NCBI RefSeq assembly: GCF_004027225.2
Contig: NC_044282.2
Span: forward strand, 63,291,725-63,355,724
Direction of reading: 5' to 3'
DNA: 64,000 bases
DNA from: Strigops habroptila
Lineage: Eukaryota > Chordata > Aves > Psittaciformes > Psittacidae
Shown here: positions 1 through 11,549 of the stretch, piece after piece
How the letters are laid out: the number at the start of each line of letters is the position of its first letter
Numbering within the stretch: the first letter of the stretch is position 1
Position numbers and translations under genes: made by a program
Notes under the pieces: model-generated
What the model was told of the DNA's origin: nothing
What the model saw: the letters and a program-made list of their open reading frames with translations, nothing else
Databases searched by the model: none

Positions 1-615
1 TCAGGCACTTTCCTTGGGTTTGTATAGGTTTTATGCACCATTAAACGATGACAGGAGGGGAGCGTGTTTCTGGGTGGTCTCTGTCTCATCAGGGGCTGCC
101 TGAACACTCTGCAGCAGAATGTGCTTCTTCCTGGCCCTGTGTTGTGAGGGGGTTGTGGCTGTGGGTCTCACAGGGGTGATGGGCTGAGTAGTGGGGGGAG
201 TGGGCAGGTCATGTCCCAGGAGTGGCTTGAGGGGGTGCTTTCTCACAGGGGTTGACATCACTCTGTTTTCTGTCACCTTCCTGGGACAGCTGTAACCCCA
301 GCTAGTGCTGGCTCCCCTGGGGCTGTGCTTCTCCCCTTCCTTGCTGCTGTGGGGCATGGGGTGGCAGCAGCCTGGCCAGGCACCCTGGTCCCACTGGGGC
401 ATGTGTGCAGACTGTCCCTGCTCCTGAAGTCCCTGGCTCCCTGCATACGGGTGGGAGATAGCTGCCCTGGGCAGGCCTGCTTGGCTCCTGCCCTGCTCTC
501 CTGGGAACTGTGGCTCTGCTGAGGGCCAGGACTGGACTGTGCCATCCCATCCCAGGGTGAGAGGGGCAAGGGAACACAGCCTCTGTCCGCAGCTGCATGG
601 GCTCTGTCTCACCCC
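1..615. other. Upstream flank, no gene recognised
   Basis: No coding exon of a known family is visible on either strand. The open frames here are proline-rich, low-complexity and conflict with each other. An ATTAAA at 40-45 on the + strand could be the poly(A) signal of a + strand gene ending just left of the window, but nothing else supports that. Confidence 0.4.
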
Positions 616-625
616 CTAAATATAG
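616..625 (+). promoter_or_regulatory. MEF2 motif upstream of TRIM54 (distal)
   Basis: CTAAATATAG matches the MEF2 consensus YTAWWWWTAR exactly, about 520 bp upstream of the TRIM54 start codon. TRIM54 (MuRF3) is a striated-muscle gene, so MEF2 control is plausible. The motif is seen; its function is inferred. Confidence 0.5.
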
Positions 626-795
626 CTTGGAGTGTCAGGGCGAGCACCGGGACCGGGCTGTTCCTGGCACCGGCCCTTCTAGGCGCCTGTCCATGCTGCT
701 GGTGGCGGAGCTGGCACTGGATGGAGTTGTGGGGCTTCGGGAACACCAGCCTCTTTCTAGCCCTGCCTGAGCTGCCAGTCCCCAGAGCTAGCCGG

Positions 796-900
796 TCCCG
801 GTGGGATCAGCCGGTGCCTGGGATCAGCCACTGCCCGGGATCAGCCGGTGCCCGCGGTCAGCCGGTCCCGGTGGGGGGTCAGCTGGTGCCCGGGGTCGGC
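796..900 (+). repeat. Short tandem GC repeat upstream of TRIM54
   Basis: Imperfect tandem copies of a 16-19 bp unit built on GGTCAGCCGGTGCCCG, about five copies. It lies within 350 bp of the TRIM54 start codon and may be promoter-proximal. Confidence 0.6.
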
Positions 901-965
901 CGGGCCGGGGGCGCCGGTGGGGCCCCGCCGCGGCGCCGTGACTCAGTGTCACCCGACGCCGCCGA

Positions 966-1006
966 CAGCTGCCGCGGCCCCGGCGGGGCGGGGAGGCTAA
1001 AATTAG
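966..1006 (+). promoter_or_regulatory. TRIM54 proximal promoter: E-box plus MEF2 site
   Basis: A CAGCTG E-box at 966-971 is followed by CTAAAATTAG at 997-1006, a full match to the MEF2 consensus, 133 bp upstream of the TRIM54 ATG. An E-box plus MEF2 pair is the classic myogenic promoter arrangement. No canonical TATA box is evident, and the AT-rich MEF2 site may also occupy that position. Function is inferred from motif and gene identity. Confidence 0.65.
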
Positions 1007-1138
1007 CACCAGGCTTAGCGGGGCCGGGGCTGGGGCCGGGGCAGAGCAGACACCGGGCGGCCGAGGCCAGAGCCGGAGCGGGAGCGGGGCAGTGGTCGAC
1101 AGAACCGGATTGGGCCGGGCTGGGCCGGGACCGCGGCA

Positions 1139-4100
1139 ATGAACTTCGCGGTGGGGCTGAAGCCGCTGCTGGCGGAGGCGCGGAACATGGAGAGCCTGGA
1201 GAAGCAGCTTATCTGCCCCATCTGCCTGGAGATGTTCACCAAGCCCGTGGTGATCCTGCCCTGCCAGCACAACCTCTGCCGCAAGTGCGCCAACGACGTC
1301 TTCCAGGTGCGGCCGGGCCGGACACCGGCGAGAGAAGGGGAGGATGGATCCTGCCCTGATCCCGGGACGAGCCCCCTCGAACCCCGGCGGGGACGGTCGT
1401 ATCGCGTCGGTGGGCGGGGACCATGTCTGTGTCCGTGCCCGTGTCCGTGTCCTTGCTAGTGTTTGTGCCCGTGCCCGCGGGGATGCGGGGCCCTCGGCCG
1501 GGGAGGGGCGCGGTCCCGCGAGCTCCCGCTACCAGCGGCAGAGCCTGGAGGGGGATTCGCAGGGGGGGTTCGTGGCCATGGCCGTGACCCACCCCCCCTA
1601 TTTCTCCCCCAGGCCTCTAACCCGCTGTGGCAGTCGCGGGGCTCCAGCGCGGTGCCGTCGGGCGGCCGGTTCCGGTGCCCGTCGTGCCGCCACGAGGTGG
1701 TGCTGGACCGGCACGGGGTGTACGGGCTGCAGCGGAACCTGCTGGTGGAGAACATCATCGACATCTACAAGCAGGAGTCGGCCAGGTGCGGGGAGCCCGC
1801 GGGGGACCCCACGGGGGAGTGAATCCCGTGCGTGAAGGGGAGCCCACCGGGGGCTGCGGACAAAGGGCTGGGGGCGGGAGCACGCCTGGAGTGTAGGGAT
1901 GACAGGGCCCACGGGGGTCTGGGGTGTCCCTGGGGTCGTGGTGTCCCCAAGGGCTGGAGGTGTCCCTGGGACTGAGGTGTCCCTGGGGCTGAGGTGTCCT
2001 ACGGCTGGGGGTGTCTCCAGGGCCAGGGGTGTCTTGGTACTGGAGGTGTCCCTGGGGCTGAAGGTGTCCCTGGATATGGAAGTGTCCCTGGGGTTGGGGT
2101 GTCCCCGGGGTCGGCGTGTCCCCAAGGGCTGGGGTGTCCCTGGGGATGGAGGTGTCCCTGGGGCTGGGGCCCACCATGGGCAGCAGTGCCTGGCCCCCGC
2201 CACAGGCCCCTGCATGCCAAGGCCGAGCAGCACCTCATGTGCGAGGAGCACGAGGACGAGCGTATCAACATCTACTGCCTGCGCTGTGAGGCACCAACCT
2301 GCTCCCTCTGCAAGGTCTTCGGGGCACATAAGGACTGCGAGGTTGCACCGCTGCCCGCTGTCTACCAGCGCCAGAAGGTGGGTGGCTCTGGGGGTTGCCC
2401 ACAGGGGACTGGGGGACCCTAACACACTCAGCTGGTCCTCATGCCCATCCCATCCCCTCCCAGAGCGAGCTTAGCGATGGCATTGCCATGCTGGTGGCGG
2501 GGAATGACCGCATCCAGGCCATCATCACACAGATGGAGGAGATCTGCCGCACCATCGAGGTGGGACAGGACAGGGGGTGTCCCTGGGTGCCACATTGGTG
2601 GTGGGGACATGACAGGGCCCGGGCAGCCCCTGAGCTCCACGGTCCTGCAGGAGAATGGCCGGCGGCAGAAGCAGCACCTGGGGCTGCGCTTTGACTCACT
2701 GTACAGCATCCTGGAGGAGCGGAAGAAGGAGCTGCTGCAGAGCATCGCACGGGAACAAGAGGCGAAGGTGCAGCTTGTGCGGGGCCTCATCCGCCAGTAC
2801 GGTGACCACCTGGAGGCCTCCTCCAAGCTGGTGGAGTCAGCCATCCAGGCCATGGAGGAGCCCCAGATGGCCGTGTACCTGCAGGTCTGTGTGGACATGG
2901 TCTGTGGGGTGCAGGGGTCAGGACCTTCCAAGGGGGTTAAAGATGCTCCCAGGCTGTGCTGGGGAACTGGGGGGGCACAGGTCCCTCCAGGGGGTCTGGG
3001 ACTGCCCCAGGGCTAGGGGGGACTGGGGTCACTCTGAAGGATCTGGGGCCACCCCTGGGATGTGCTGGGGGGCTGTGGCATCTGGCTCCTGAGGCCTCCA
3101 GTCCCATTGTTTCAAGGAGACACTGACCACTCCCCCTTTCCCCCACAGCACTCCAAGGAGCTCCTGAAAAAGTGAGTGGGGCCAGGAGGCATGGGGTTGG
3201 GAGCACTGGGGCAATGGCAAGGTGAGGGGCACAGGGCTGGGGGCAAAGGGGGCAGAATGGGAACTTGGCGGTGGCTGGCCCTGCTGGGCCATGGTTGGGG
3301 GCACAGCACCCCTTGTGTGTTGGACCCTGGCAGCTCCCGGGGGTCTTCCTGCCCTGCAGGATCACAGACATGTCCAAGGTGTCAATGAGCAGCCGCCCAG
3401 AGCCCGGCTATGAGAACATGGACCACTTCTCCATCAATGTGGACTATGTGGCGGAGATGCTGAGGACCATCGAGTTCCAGACAGGTGCTGGTGCTGGGAC
3501 AAGCACTGCCGTGCTTGGGGGGCACGTGGAACTGTTCAGGGCAAGCAGTGCTTGGGTGAGCAGAGCCCTCCACTGCCTCATGCTCTGTGTGGGGCTGCAT
3601 CCCCTCCTGCAGAGGAATGGGGATATGGGGCCCCTCTGCACTGCCCAGGGACCCTTCCTGGCTCATGGGCTGCTGTGTCCCACACCAGAGCCAGGCTCCT
3701 GCGCAGGGCTGGTCACATCCCGCTTGGAGTGTCTCCAGGCTGCCCACACCATGGGGAGGGCGGGCCCTGGCTGACCTGTCCCCTTGTGCTGCAGAGCCAC
3801 TGGGCGAGGAAGAGGTGGATGGACTTGGGGATGGCAGTGAGGCTGCGGCAGATGAGGACCGGCTGGAGAGCCTGGAGGCACCTGATGCTGCGGAGGGTGA
3901 GTCCCTGCCATGTTGTGCCATGCTGTGCTGTGCCATGCTGCTGTGCTTGGTCCCAGGGCTGCAGGGGCAGTCAGGGCAGCACAGCCCAGGGGCTGGGGCT
4001 GCCGTGCTCATGGAGGGAGGGACATGCCCAGTGTCCTGCCCAGTGCTGTGTCTCCGCCATGGCGTGTATGCAGCTGTGCAGGGCCTTCAGGCCCCTCTCT

Positions 4101-4389
4101 TTCCACTCTTGTCACCTGCTTTCCCTCTGCAGATGTGGGGCCGAGGCAGAAGCCAGCGAGCTCTCCCCATGGTGAGACCCTCACTGGGACTGAGGTGGGG
4201 GGGACACATGGGGCCAGGCCATGGGGTGCCATGGGGCAGAAGAGGCGCTTCCTGGAGTGCAGATAGAGGGGTTCATACCTCGGGGTCCCCCGACTGCCCC
4301 TGTCTCCCTACCTGTAGGGGCTGGAATGGGGGTCCCTGGGTTCCCACCATGCGGTTCTGAGGCCAGTTTCCTGTGCAGGTCAGCACTGA
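1139..4389 (+). CDS. TRIM54: TRIM54 (MuRF3), muscle RING-finger E3 ligase
   Basis: Muscle RING-finger protein 3, a TRIM ubiquitin ligase of microtubules and sarcomeres. Ten coding exons: 1139-1306, 1613-1785, 2206-2377, 2464-2559, 2651-2884, 3149-3171, 3360-3484, 3795-3896, 4133-4171, 4379-4389; about 380 aa. The N-terminus [11 protein letters not shown] matches the family. Order: RING (CPICLEMF to RCPSCRHEV, residues ~26-82), MuRF family-conserved region, B-box 2 (CEEHEDE to AHKDCEVA, ~126-160), coiled coil (~200-270, ending in [12 protein letters not shown]), COS box ending in [11 protein letters not shown], then an acidic Glu/Asp-rich tail. All splice sites are GT/AG and phases agree. The last two exons are the least certain: the best join gives a tail ending GQH, while reading through the last donor gives an alternative tail stopping near 4264. 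The TRIM54-UCN-MPV17 order matches human, supporting TRIM54 over TRIM55 or TRIM63. Confidence 0.93.
1915..2175 (+). repeat. G-rich minisatellite in TRIM54 intron 2
   Basis: About a dozen imperfect copies of an 18-30 bp unit around GGTGTCCCTGGGGCTGG fill the second half of intron 2. The + (coding) strand is G-rich. It is probably length-polymorphic. It produces spurious open frames on both strands. Confidence 0.85.
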
Positions 4390-4487
4390 ACCTGTACCGT
4401 GGGGCAACATTGGCACCACCAGCTCACCCCTGTCCCTCCAGCCCTCCTGTTGCAATTCCCCAAACACTGGAGCTGCCCCTCTACAAC

Positions 4488-4493
4488 ATTAAA
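4488..4493 (+). terminator. TRIM54 poly(A) signal
   Basis: ATTAAA about 100 bp past the predicted TRIM54 stop, followed by a GT-rich stretch near 4495-4535 suitable for a downstream element. Confidence 0.6.
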
Positions 4494-6989
4494 TGTGTGA
4501 GGACATCACCTCCAACGTTGTGTGTGGTCAGGGTGGGCACCAGGGCTGCCCCCCACATGGCTCCACACCAGCTCCATGGGGTCCAGCCTGCGCGCAGCCC
4601 CCGCCCCACTGAGCTGTGCCTCAGGCCCACCACCCAGTGCTGCCCCAGGACCCCACACGAGGGTCTTTTCCCCAGGGAGCCTCAGCGTGGCTCAGCTTCA
4701 GCATCCCAGGGGTGGATTGCGGCCAGGAGCTTCTCACCTCAAACCTTGTGCATGAGGCTCTGCCTCCCTGCCTGCAGCCCCTGCCTGAGGGTGAGGAACT
4801 GCATCACCCTTGAGCTCTGCAGCCCCCCCGCTGGACACCGTCTGTGCAGCACCATCCCCTGGGTGCACCGAACAAACAGCGCTGGGATGAGCTGGCTGAG
4901 TACACAGCCGGGAGCGCCACAATCAGCGCTGGGGGCCTGTGCCCCCTGCTCCGCCGGCTGGGCACCCAGGGAGGGCCATGGCAGCGCTGGCTGCGTCACC
5001 TGCCTCGTCCCGCACAGCCGTAGCGTCACGTCTGATGCACCTGATGATGCACATGGTGAGGGGCTCCTCAAGGGGCCAAGGCTGGGGCTGGGCAGGTCCC
5101 CTGGGGCTGGGCCACCACGGGGGTGTTCCCTGCTGCTATCCCCCTGCCCCTGCAAGGACTGTCGGCTGAGACTCCAGTACCCAGCAAGCCAAGGGGCCAC
5201 TGGAGGATACTGGAGGATGGGCAAGGATGGGCCCATGGGAGCAAGGGAAGTGAAATCTTGGCACATGGCAGATCCCGGTGAACTCAGGGCTGGGATGGAA
5301 GGTGGGGAGCCTGGGGTTGTCCTGGCAGAGGAGACCCCAGTGTCTGGGTTGCGCCAGCAGGACCCTCCCCCTGCTGCCAGCGGGTTCCTGGCCCAGTCTG
5401 GATCCATGGGAGCAAACAGGAAGAGACAACCAGCCGGGCTGGGGACACAGCAGGGCAGGAGCTGGTTGTGCAGCCATGGGAGAAGAAACCCCTGAGCTGC
5501 CTCCTGGGTGCGGGCAGCTGCAGCCAGACCCCCATCAGGCACAGGGATAGCACAGGAGATGATGACACAAGCTGGGACAGAAGAAATTCCCATTGGATAC
5601 CAGGAAAAACTTCTCTCAAGAGCAGAGCAATCCTTAGAAAGGGGCTGGGGCATCCAGAGCAGCTCCAGCCATGCCCAATGTGGACCCTGTTTGGGGAGAG
5701 AGGCAAGAGGGACCAGCGCTGGAGCTGAACCCACCACAGGCCATGGTACTGCACATGCCCACAGGCCATGTCCCAGCACAGCTCCCTCCTCACTGCCCAT
5801 GCTGAACTCGCTCCTGCTGTGGATTCCAGCTGCAGGGCTGCTGGGGGCTCTGCCTGCCCAGGGCAGGACTTTGTCCTTGTCCTTGTGAGGTCCCTGCTGG
5901 CCCCTTCCTTGAGCCTGGCTCAGTCCCAGCTCTGCCCCCAGGTAGTGTTACCTGCAAACCTGAGCGAGGGAACCCGGTGTGGTGCCCTGTGGCACTCAAT
6001 GGCCCTGAGCAAGCAGCCCCAAGCTGTTTGCCCACCCACCAGACCCATGTCCCAGGATGGACACACAGGCTCAACCCTGGCTGGGGATGGGCTATGGGTT
6101 GTCTACATTCTCCTGCATCCCCAAGCATGTAACTCGCAGCTGAGTGGTCAACCTGGTGGACCAGTCTGGCTGCTCCTGGCCACTGTCTGTTCCTGCACAC
6201 AACAGATAAATGCCCTAGGAGGGCTCACGTGGTCCTTGGGGGCTGAGGTGAGGCTGGGTGGCCTCTCCATTGCTGGGGCCCTTTGGGGATGCGACATTTT
6301 CCTTTCTCCACCCCTCAGAAATGTCCCCATCACCTTCCAGAGATGACAGAGAGGGGCTCGCAATGACGTTGGCAGCTCCTGGGCACCCCTGGGTGCCACC
6401 ACTGGGGTTTGGGGTGTCTCAGGAGATCCCCAGCCTGGTTCTTCTCTATTCTGGGTAGTTTTCTTTCTTGAGCCCTGTCTCCAGGTATCTGTCACCCATT
6501 TTTGCCAGCCCCAGCCTGGCTCTTGGGCAGCCCCTGACTGCCTGGGGTGTGGGGGTGTGGATGCTCTCCTTGACCTTGCACCACGCCTGACTCAGAAGAT
6601 GTGACCTCTGGAATCCAGGGAAGTGGCACAGCGATGCTGAAGTGACTGGGGCATCTGTTGCATGAGGAGCTGGGACCCCTCCACCTGCAGCAGAGAAGGC
6701 GCAGGGGGACGGAATCCATGTGTATAGTGGTGGGAGGGAGGGAAGATGGAGTCAGACCCTTCCCAGTGGTGCCCAGTGGCACGACCATGGGCAATGAGCA
6801 CAAACTGGACCACAGGGGATTGCACTGAAAGTTTTTTCAAAAGCTTTTTGTTTGGTTGTTTCTCCCTCAAAAAAACCCTCTGGTTTTGCCATGAGGCTCA
6901 TCAAACAGGTTGCTCAGAAAAGCTGTGAAGCTGCGCATAGCCTCACTGGGAGAGGGCAAAGGGCCTCTGCAGCTGCTCCAGCCCCAGCC

Positions 6990-7245
6990 TGTGCCCAGGC
7001 TGGGCCAGCTGGAGTGCATTGTCCAGGTTCCTGTCCAGGTCAGTTTTGAGTATCTTCAAGGAGGGAGATGCTCTGGGGAACCTGCTCCAGTACGGTCTTT
7101 CTTGCCAGTACCCCCTTGCAGTTCCACATTTCTCACATCCAAATGGAATTTCCTCTTTCAAAGCCTGGTTGGACATGACCTTGAGCAACCAGCTCTGGCT
7201 GTCCCTGCCCTAGGGAGATTCCCTAGGCCCTTTCCAGCCTCAGCC
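6990..7245. repeat. Decayed CR1 LINE fragments, opposed
   Basis: Positions ~6990-7130 resemble the CR1 3' region read on the minus strand (CTTCAAGGAGGGAGATGCTC). Positions ~7165-7245 resemble it on the plus strand (TGGACATGACCTTGAGCAAC). Both are strongly diverged. Confidence 0.55.
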
Positions 7246-7552
7246 ACCCTGGCACCCCGTGACCACTCTTTAGTTTGTCCTCAAGGGCCTCACGGATTTC
7301 CTTAGCTCCCTCATCCTTCAGAGCTACCTCTGTCCAGATCCCACCAACCAGGTCACATAAATAGTCTCACTTGAAGTCCAAGGCTGCACCCTGCTGCCTG
7401 CATTCCTGCCTGCCCCGGATGCTGATCTCCACTGCCTCATGGCTGCCACCATCACATCCACAAGCAGTTCTTCCTATGCACCCTCCAGAAACCTCCTTCT
7501 CTGCTCCAGTCCTGCTGTGCTGCCCTTCCTGTAGGTAGCAGGGAGGTCAACA

Positions 7553-7660
7553 CAGAATCATTGAATCACAGGATGGTGTGGGTTGAAGGGACCTCTAAAG
7601 GTGATCTAGTCCAACCTCCCCCCACCATGATCAGGGACATCTTCAATGAGAGCAGGTTAA
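7553..7660 (-). repeat. CR1 LINE 3' end
   Basis: Starts with CAGAATCATTGAATCACAGG and continues with the familiar CR1 3' terminal sequence in reverse orientation (GATCTAGTCCAACCTCC). A 5'-truncated, moderately diverged copy. Confidence 0.8.
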
Positions 7661-8218
7661 AGGCCCCTGTGAGGAGCAGGGCCACCCATGAGGCGGCCAA
7701 ACCTCCCCAGCTGTCTCAGGAAAGCTTCATCCATGTCCTCTTGATCAGAGGTCTGCAACGTGCCCTGCCACAGTGTCCCTCCACCCCATTCCCCCCGTGA
7801 AGAGCCTGTGAGGGTCTTCCCAGCCCCACAAGCCATCCCGCGCTGTGGCAGTAGCTGCAGGGGGTTGCCACACACAGAGCTCTGGTTGCCCCACCTCACA
7901 TCCCCAGCTACCTGCATGCGAAGGGTGCAGCTGGTGGCAAGGCACCTGCTGCGTCCGTAACTCTGTGCCCTTCCCACTGCACCCACAGCTCCTTGCCTCG
8001 AGGGCTGGGAGTTCCTGCCCCCAATGGGACCATGGGATGTCCCCCTGGCCCAGGGACATGAAGTGTGCCCAGTGCTTGGTGCAGCCCACCCAGCTCTGCT
8101 CAACCTGACCTCCAGCCCCGTTGAGCCCGGGCCCTATTCCTGACGAGTTCATTGCCCGTTCCCAGTAAGACCGTATCCCCAGCCCCGCACTCACTCACGC
8201 CTTGGGTTTCCACCACGT

Positions 8219-8224
8219 TTTATT
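8219..8224 (-). terminator. UCN poly(A) signal
   Basis: AATAAA on the minus strand, about 240 bp past the UCN stop. The 3' UTR between them holds a GGTGCC-rich simple repeat around 8318-8360. Confidence 0.7.
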
Positions 8225-8466
8225 ACAAAATCGGTGCGGGCCCGTCCCGATGCCGGTACCGCGGCCACTTGCCCCAGTGCCAAGGACAAGGTGGGTGTAG
8301 CAGGCTCAGCCTCGTGCCGGTGCCGGTGCCGGTGCCAGTTCTGGTGCCGGTGCCAGTCCCAGTGACTTTGCCAGCGCGGCGCCGAGTGGCCCACGGCGGG
8401 GAGGCTGAGGCAGTGGCTGGAACCCGGCGCAGCTCCGGTGGGATCCCGGTGGGTCCCGGTGCACGC

Positions 8467-8757
8467 TCAGCGCCCCACGGCGTCGAGGATGAGGCGGTTG
8501 CTGTCGGCTTGGGCGCGCTGGCTCTGGGCGCGGGCGAGCAGCAGGAGATGCCGCAGGAGATGGAAGGTGAGGTCGATGGAGAGCGGCGGTTCGTCCCGCC
8601 GTGCCCTCCACGGCTCCGGGGCTGACGGCACCAACGGCGGCCAGAGTGGGCGGCCCCGAGCCTCGGACGCGGCCGCCGGGACGGAGCCGTCGGGGCGGGC
8701 GGCGGCGGGTGGCGGGCGGACGAGCAGCAGCAAGAGGGTGAGCAGCGCCCGCCGCAT
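8467..8757 (-). CDS. UCN: UCN, urocortin-1 precursor
   Basis: A 96-residue preprohormone of the CRF family. The start MRRALLTLLLLLVRPP gives a clear signal peptide. A short propeptide follows, then a furin-type site RARR, then the mature peptide beginning DEPPLSIDLTFHLLRHLLLL and ending LILDAV, followed by Gly-Arg for C-terminal amidation. This is the 40-residue urocortin-1 layout, and SIDLTFHLLR is diagnostic. All coding lies in one exon, as in mammals; a splice acceptor just 5' (exon begins at 8775) implies a 5' UTR intron. The precursor is shorter than the 124-residue human one because the propeptide is reduced. The mature peptide would act through CRF receptors. The position between TRIM54 and MPV17 matches human. 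Confidence 0.95.
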   Translation of the reverse strand: MRRALLTLLLLLVRPPPAAARPDGSVPAAASEARGRPLWPPLVPSAPEPWRARRDEPPLSIDLTFHLLRHLLLLARAQSQRAQADSNRLILDAVGR

Positions 8758-9115
8758 CTTCGGCTCCGTCCGCACCTGCGGGACCAGAGGTTCAGTGTAA
8801 GGGGGAGCGACCGGGGACACCGGGGCGGCTCCAGGGACCGGGGGATCGGAGACGAGTAGTGTAGCCGGCGGCGAGAGGGGACCGGTCCCACCCTGGACCC
8901 GTCCCGGACGCGGTGTCCCCTTCCCCCGCCTCCCGCGCCATCCCATACACATTACTCCCTCCCCGGTTCCCTGCACCGGCGCTGCCCTCGTCCGGTGCGC
9001 CGACCCGCACCCTTCACCGGCCCGTACCCGGTGCGCGGTCCCTCTGCCCTGCCGGTACGCTGCCGGTGGAGTGCGATCCGTCCCGCGGGAGATGAGCCGG
9101 CGGCGCGGCCGGTGG

Positions 9116-9147
9116 TTATATAGGACCGGGAGCTCGGGCTGACGTCA
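9116..9147 (-). promoter_or_regulatory. UCN promoter: TATA box and CRE
   Basis: On the minus strand a perfect palindromic CRE, TGACGTCA (9140-9147), lies just upstream of TATATAA (9116-9122). Transcription would start near 9085-9095 and run into the UCN 5' exon. A CRE next to a TATA box is the known arrangement of CRF-family promoters responding to cAMP/CREB. Confidence 0.75.
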
Positions 9148-9149
9148 GC

Positions 9150-11535
9150 GCCGGGCACGCACCGACCGGCGGGGGGCGGGGGCGGGAGGGGCACCGGGGC
9201 GGTGGCGGGGAGTGGGGTGCCCGGCAGCGGCAGCGAGCGCAAGGACGGCGGGACAGGGGCTGCAGGAGGGCGGGACAGGGGCTGCGGGACCGCGAGGGGA
9301 TGGAGCTGAGGGACGGGGGAGCGGTGGAGCCGGCCCCGCTCTCCCCAGTCTCGGGGGCCGAGACCACAGTCCCATTTTGGAGCCCACCCAGAGGCGCGCA
9401 GCTGAGCCGGTGCCGGTGCCAGCAGGGAGCCCTGGGCCGGGAGCCGCCGGGCGTGTTGATTCCCGGTCCTCCGGCTCCGCTTCCCGCCGCTGCGTCCCAC
9501 CTGCGCCCCCGGCCCCCTTCACCGAGCGCCGCCCGGCCCCGGTGCCCGCGGTGCCGCTGTCCGTGGTGCTGAAGTGCCGGGACGCGCAGGGAGGGCGCGG
9601 GCCGGGGCCCCGGGGGACGGGCAGGGCTCCGGGACCGGTAAAGCGGGCCGGACCGGTGGAGCGGGATGATGGCATGGGACCCTCCGGGCGGGCAGGGCCA
9701 GGCTGCGACGTCCTGGGCAGGTACCGGGTACGACGGCGGGACCGTCTCTATGCGGGGGTGTGGGTGACAACGACCCGGCCACCAGCACCCACGGCACCGG
9801 ACGGGCACGGGTGGGGCATCCACGACCTGGCAGTGTCGGGGCCGGTGCTGCAGACAGCCCGAGCGCAGCGAGGCACCACCGGCCAAATCCTGTGACTCAT
9901 AGAGCGAAGGCATCGGAGCAGGCAGCACTGTGCTGCATGCAGGATGTTCCAGCGTGGGGCACCGGCCGTTGCTGCCAAACAGTGAGGTAGCTGCTGGTGC
10001 ACCACACCGCTGCCGGCAGACCCCCCGGCAGCACTGAGGCCCTGCCTGGCAGACAGATGCATCTGCTTGCAGGTCGAGGGGAACCAAGCTGCCACCCAGA
10101 CCGGTGCTGGTGCAGGTGAAAAGCTGCTCCTGGAGTGGGCTCTTTCCATGGTGCCAGTGTTGGGCAGAACCTCGAGCCAGAGGGTCAGACCTGGCTGCTC
10201 ACACAGCGCATCCCACACTGGGCAGTAAAGGGGTGGTGAGGCACAGCCCTGCCCGCAGCAAGGTAGTGCACGGTGCCATGCACCTGTGACATGGATCTGG
10301 TGTGAAGGCTGGCATACGGCGCCACCTCCCTGCTGCTCTAGGGCAGAGCCCTCAGCAGGGGCTGCCCTCAACCCCTGAGCCCTGGCAGCCCCTGTGCCAT
10401 GGCATAGCTGCTCCTGAGGACAAGGGCTTGGCTTGTGCCATGCTCGCAGCTCACTCACTGCCAACATGCCAAGGCTGTGAGAGGCTCAGCACATCGGGAC
10501 TGCAAACTCCTGCCATATGCAGCCTCTGACCAGGAGCACCCACCTCATATGCTGGGGAAAGGCTGGGCCAAGCCCTGCAGGCCCAGTGCTTTCTGTGTAC
10601 AGCCCCAGCCCTGCAGCTGAGTTCTGATGCACCCCTGGGGTGCTGAGGGCTGGGCAGGCTCTGCAGCTCCATCCCTGGCAGACTGCACCAGGTCCTGTGC
10701 AGGTTTCAGCTCCTCTGTGCTTGGGGTTGTGGCAGCATGGCCGAGGGGGTCAGGGCTAAGGCCCCCGAGTGAGGTTTAACCACTGTGGTTCCACCAGCTC
10801 TGCTCTGAAGACTCTGGTCAGGATGTGCCAGGCAGGGCACTGCGTGAGCCAGGTTGTGTCTGCTCACTGCATGTGTGGGATGAATCTAGATGCACATCTC
10901 CACAGGCAGCAATGCAGGCAGGCAGCAGTGGCGTGGGACTCCTTGCAGGCAGGACAGGCAGGCTGGTCTCGGACAAGGCACAGGTAGATGTAGCCCAGTC
11001 ACAGCCCTAGCTCCACCCCTCACCCAGACCCTTCCTATATCCTCCCCATTGATGCACAGCCTTCCATGGAGCATGCCAGGAGCCCCGGGAGGATTCTGTA
11101 CCCAGCACCTATGCCCCTGGGTGCTGCTCACCCTGTCCCACTGCCCAGCAGTGGAGGCACCATCACACCCCACGAAACAACCACAGCAGGACCTGGGGAC
11201 CTCCTAAGCCACCATCCACCCTCTGTAGACCCCCTTCCCCTCACTGAGACAGCCAAGGTAGCACCCTTTCCATTAACCTGCTACGCTCAGCACCCTGGTG
11301 TCCCAGCCCCACACAGTGCCAGCCCCACACTCGGCTCCTTGGGGATGAGACAGAACGTGGAGCTGTCAATCTGCCCCAAGACTCTGCTTGGCTGCCCACC
11401 CCATCGAGGAAACAGCAGAGCTGCAGCAGCTCCCCAGGCACTGGAATGATCAGCCTGAAATGGCTTCTGTGCAGCCCCCGGTGCAGCCCCCGGTGTGAGA
11501 TGGAGGGCCACATGCTGAGTGTCACAAGAACCATG
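9150..11535. other. UCN-MPV17 intergenic region
   Basis: The first ~700 bp is a CpG-rich extension of the UCN promoter. The rest is ordinary GC-rich sequence. I found no exon, RNA gene or clear interspersed repeat. Confidence 0.5.
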
Positions 11536-11549
11536 AGCAAAAACCACCA

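Larger units (their letters stand above)
4510..8215. other. TRIM54-UCN intergenic region
   Basis: The two flanking genes converge on this region. I see no exon of a recognisable family. Long open frames, such as a proline/serine-rich one over 4221-5495, look like GC-driven artefacts. Decayed CR1-like sequence is present near 5560-5700 (weak), 6990-7245 and 7553-7660. Confidence 0.6.

Noticed and set aside
1-1138. SLC30A3 or DNAJC5G exons expected by human synteny
   Set aside because: I searched by eye for their conserved histidine-rich or J-domain motifs and found none.
1755-2425. Repetitive open frames with GTPQPQGH-like units inside TRIM54 intron 2
   Set aside because: They are translations of the minisatellite and have no start context or homology.
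4221-5495. 424-codon open frame after TRIM54
   Set aside because: It overlaps the TRIM54 3' end and poly(A) signal, has no domain or family resemblance and is balanced by equally long frames on the other strand.
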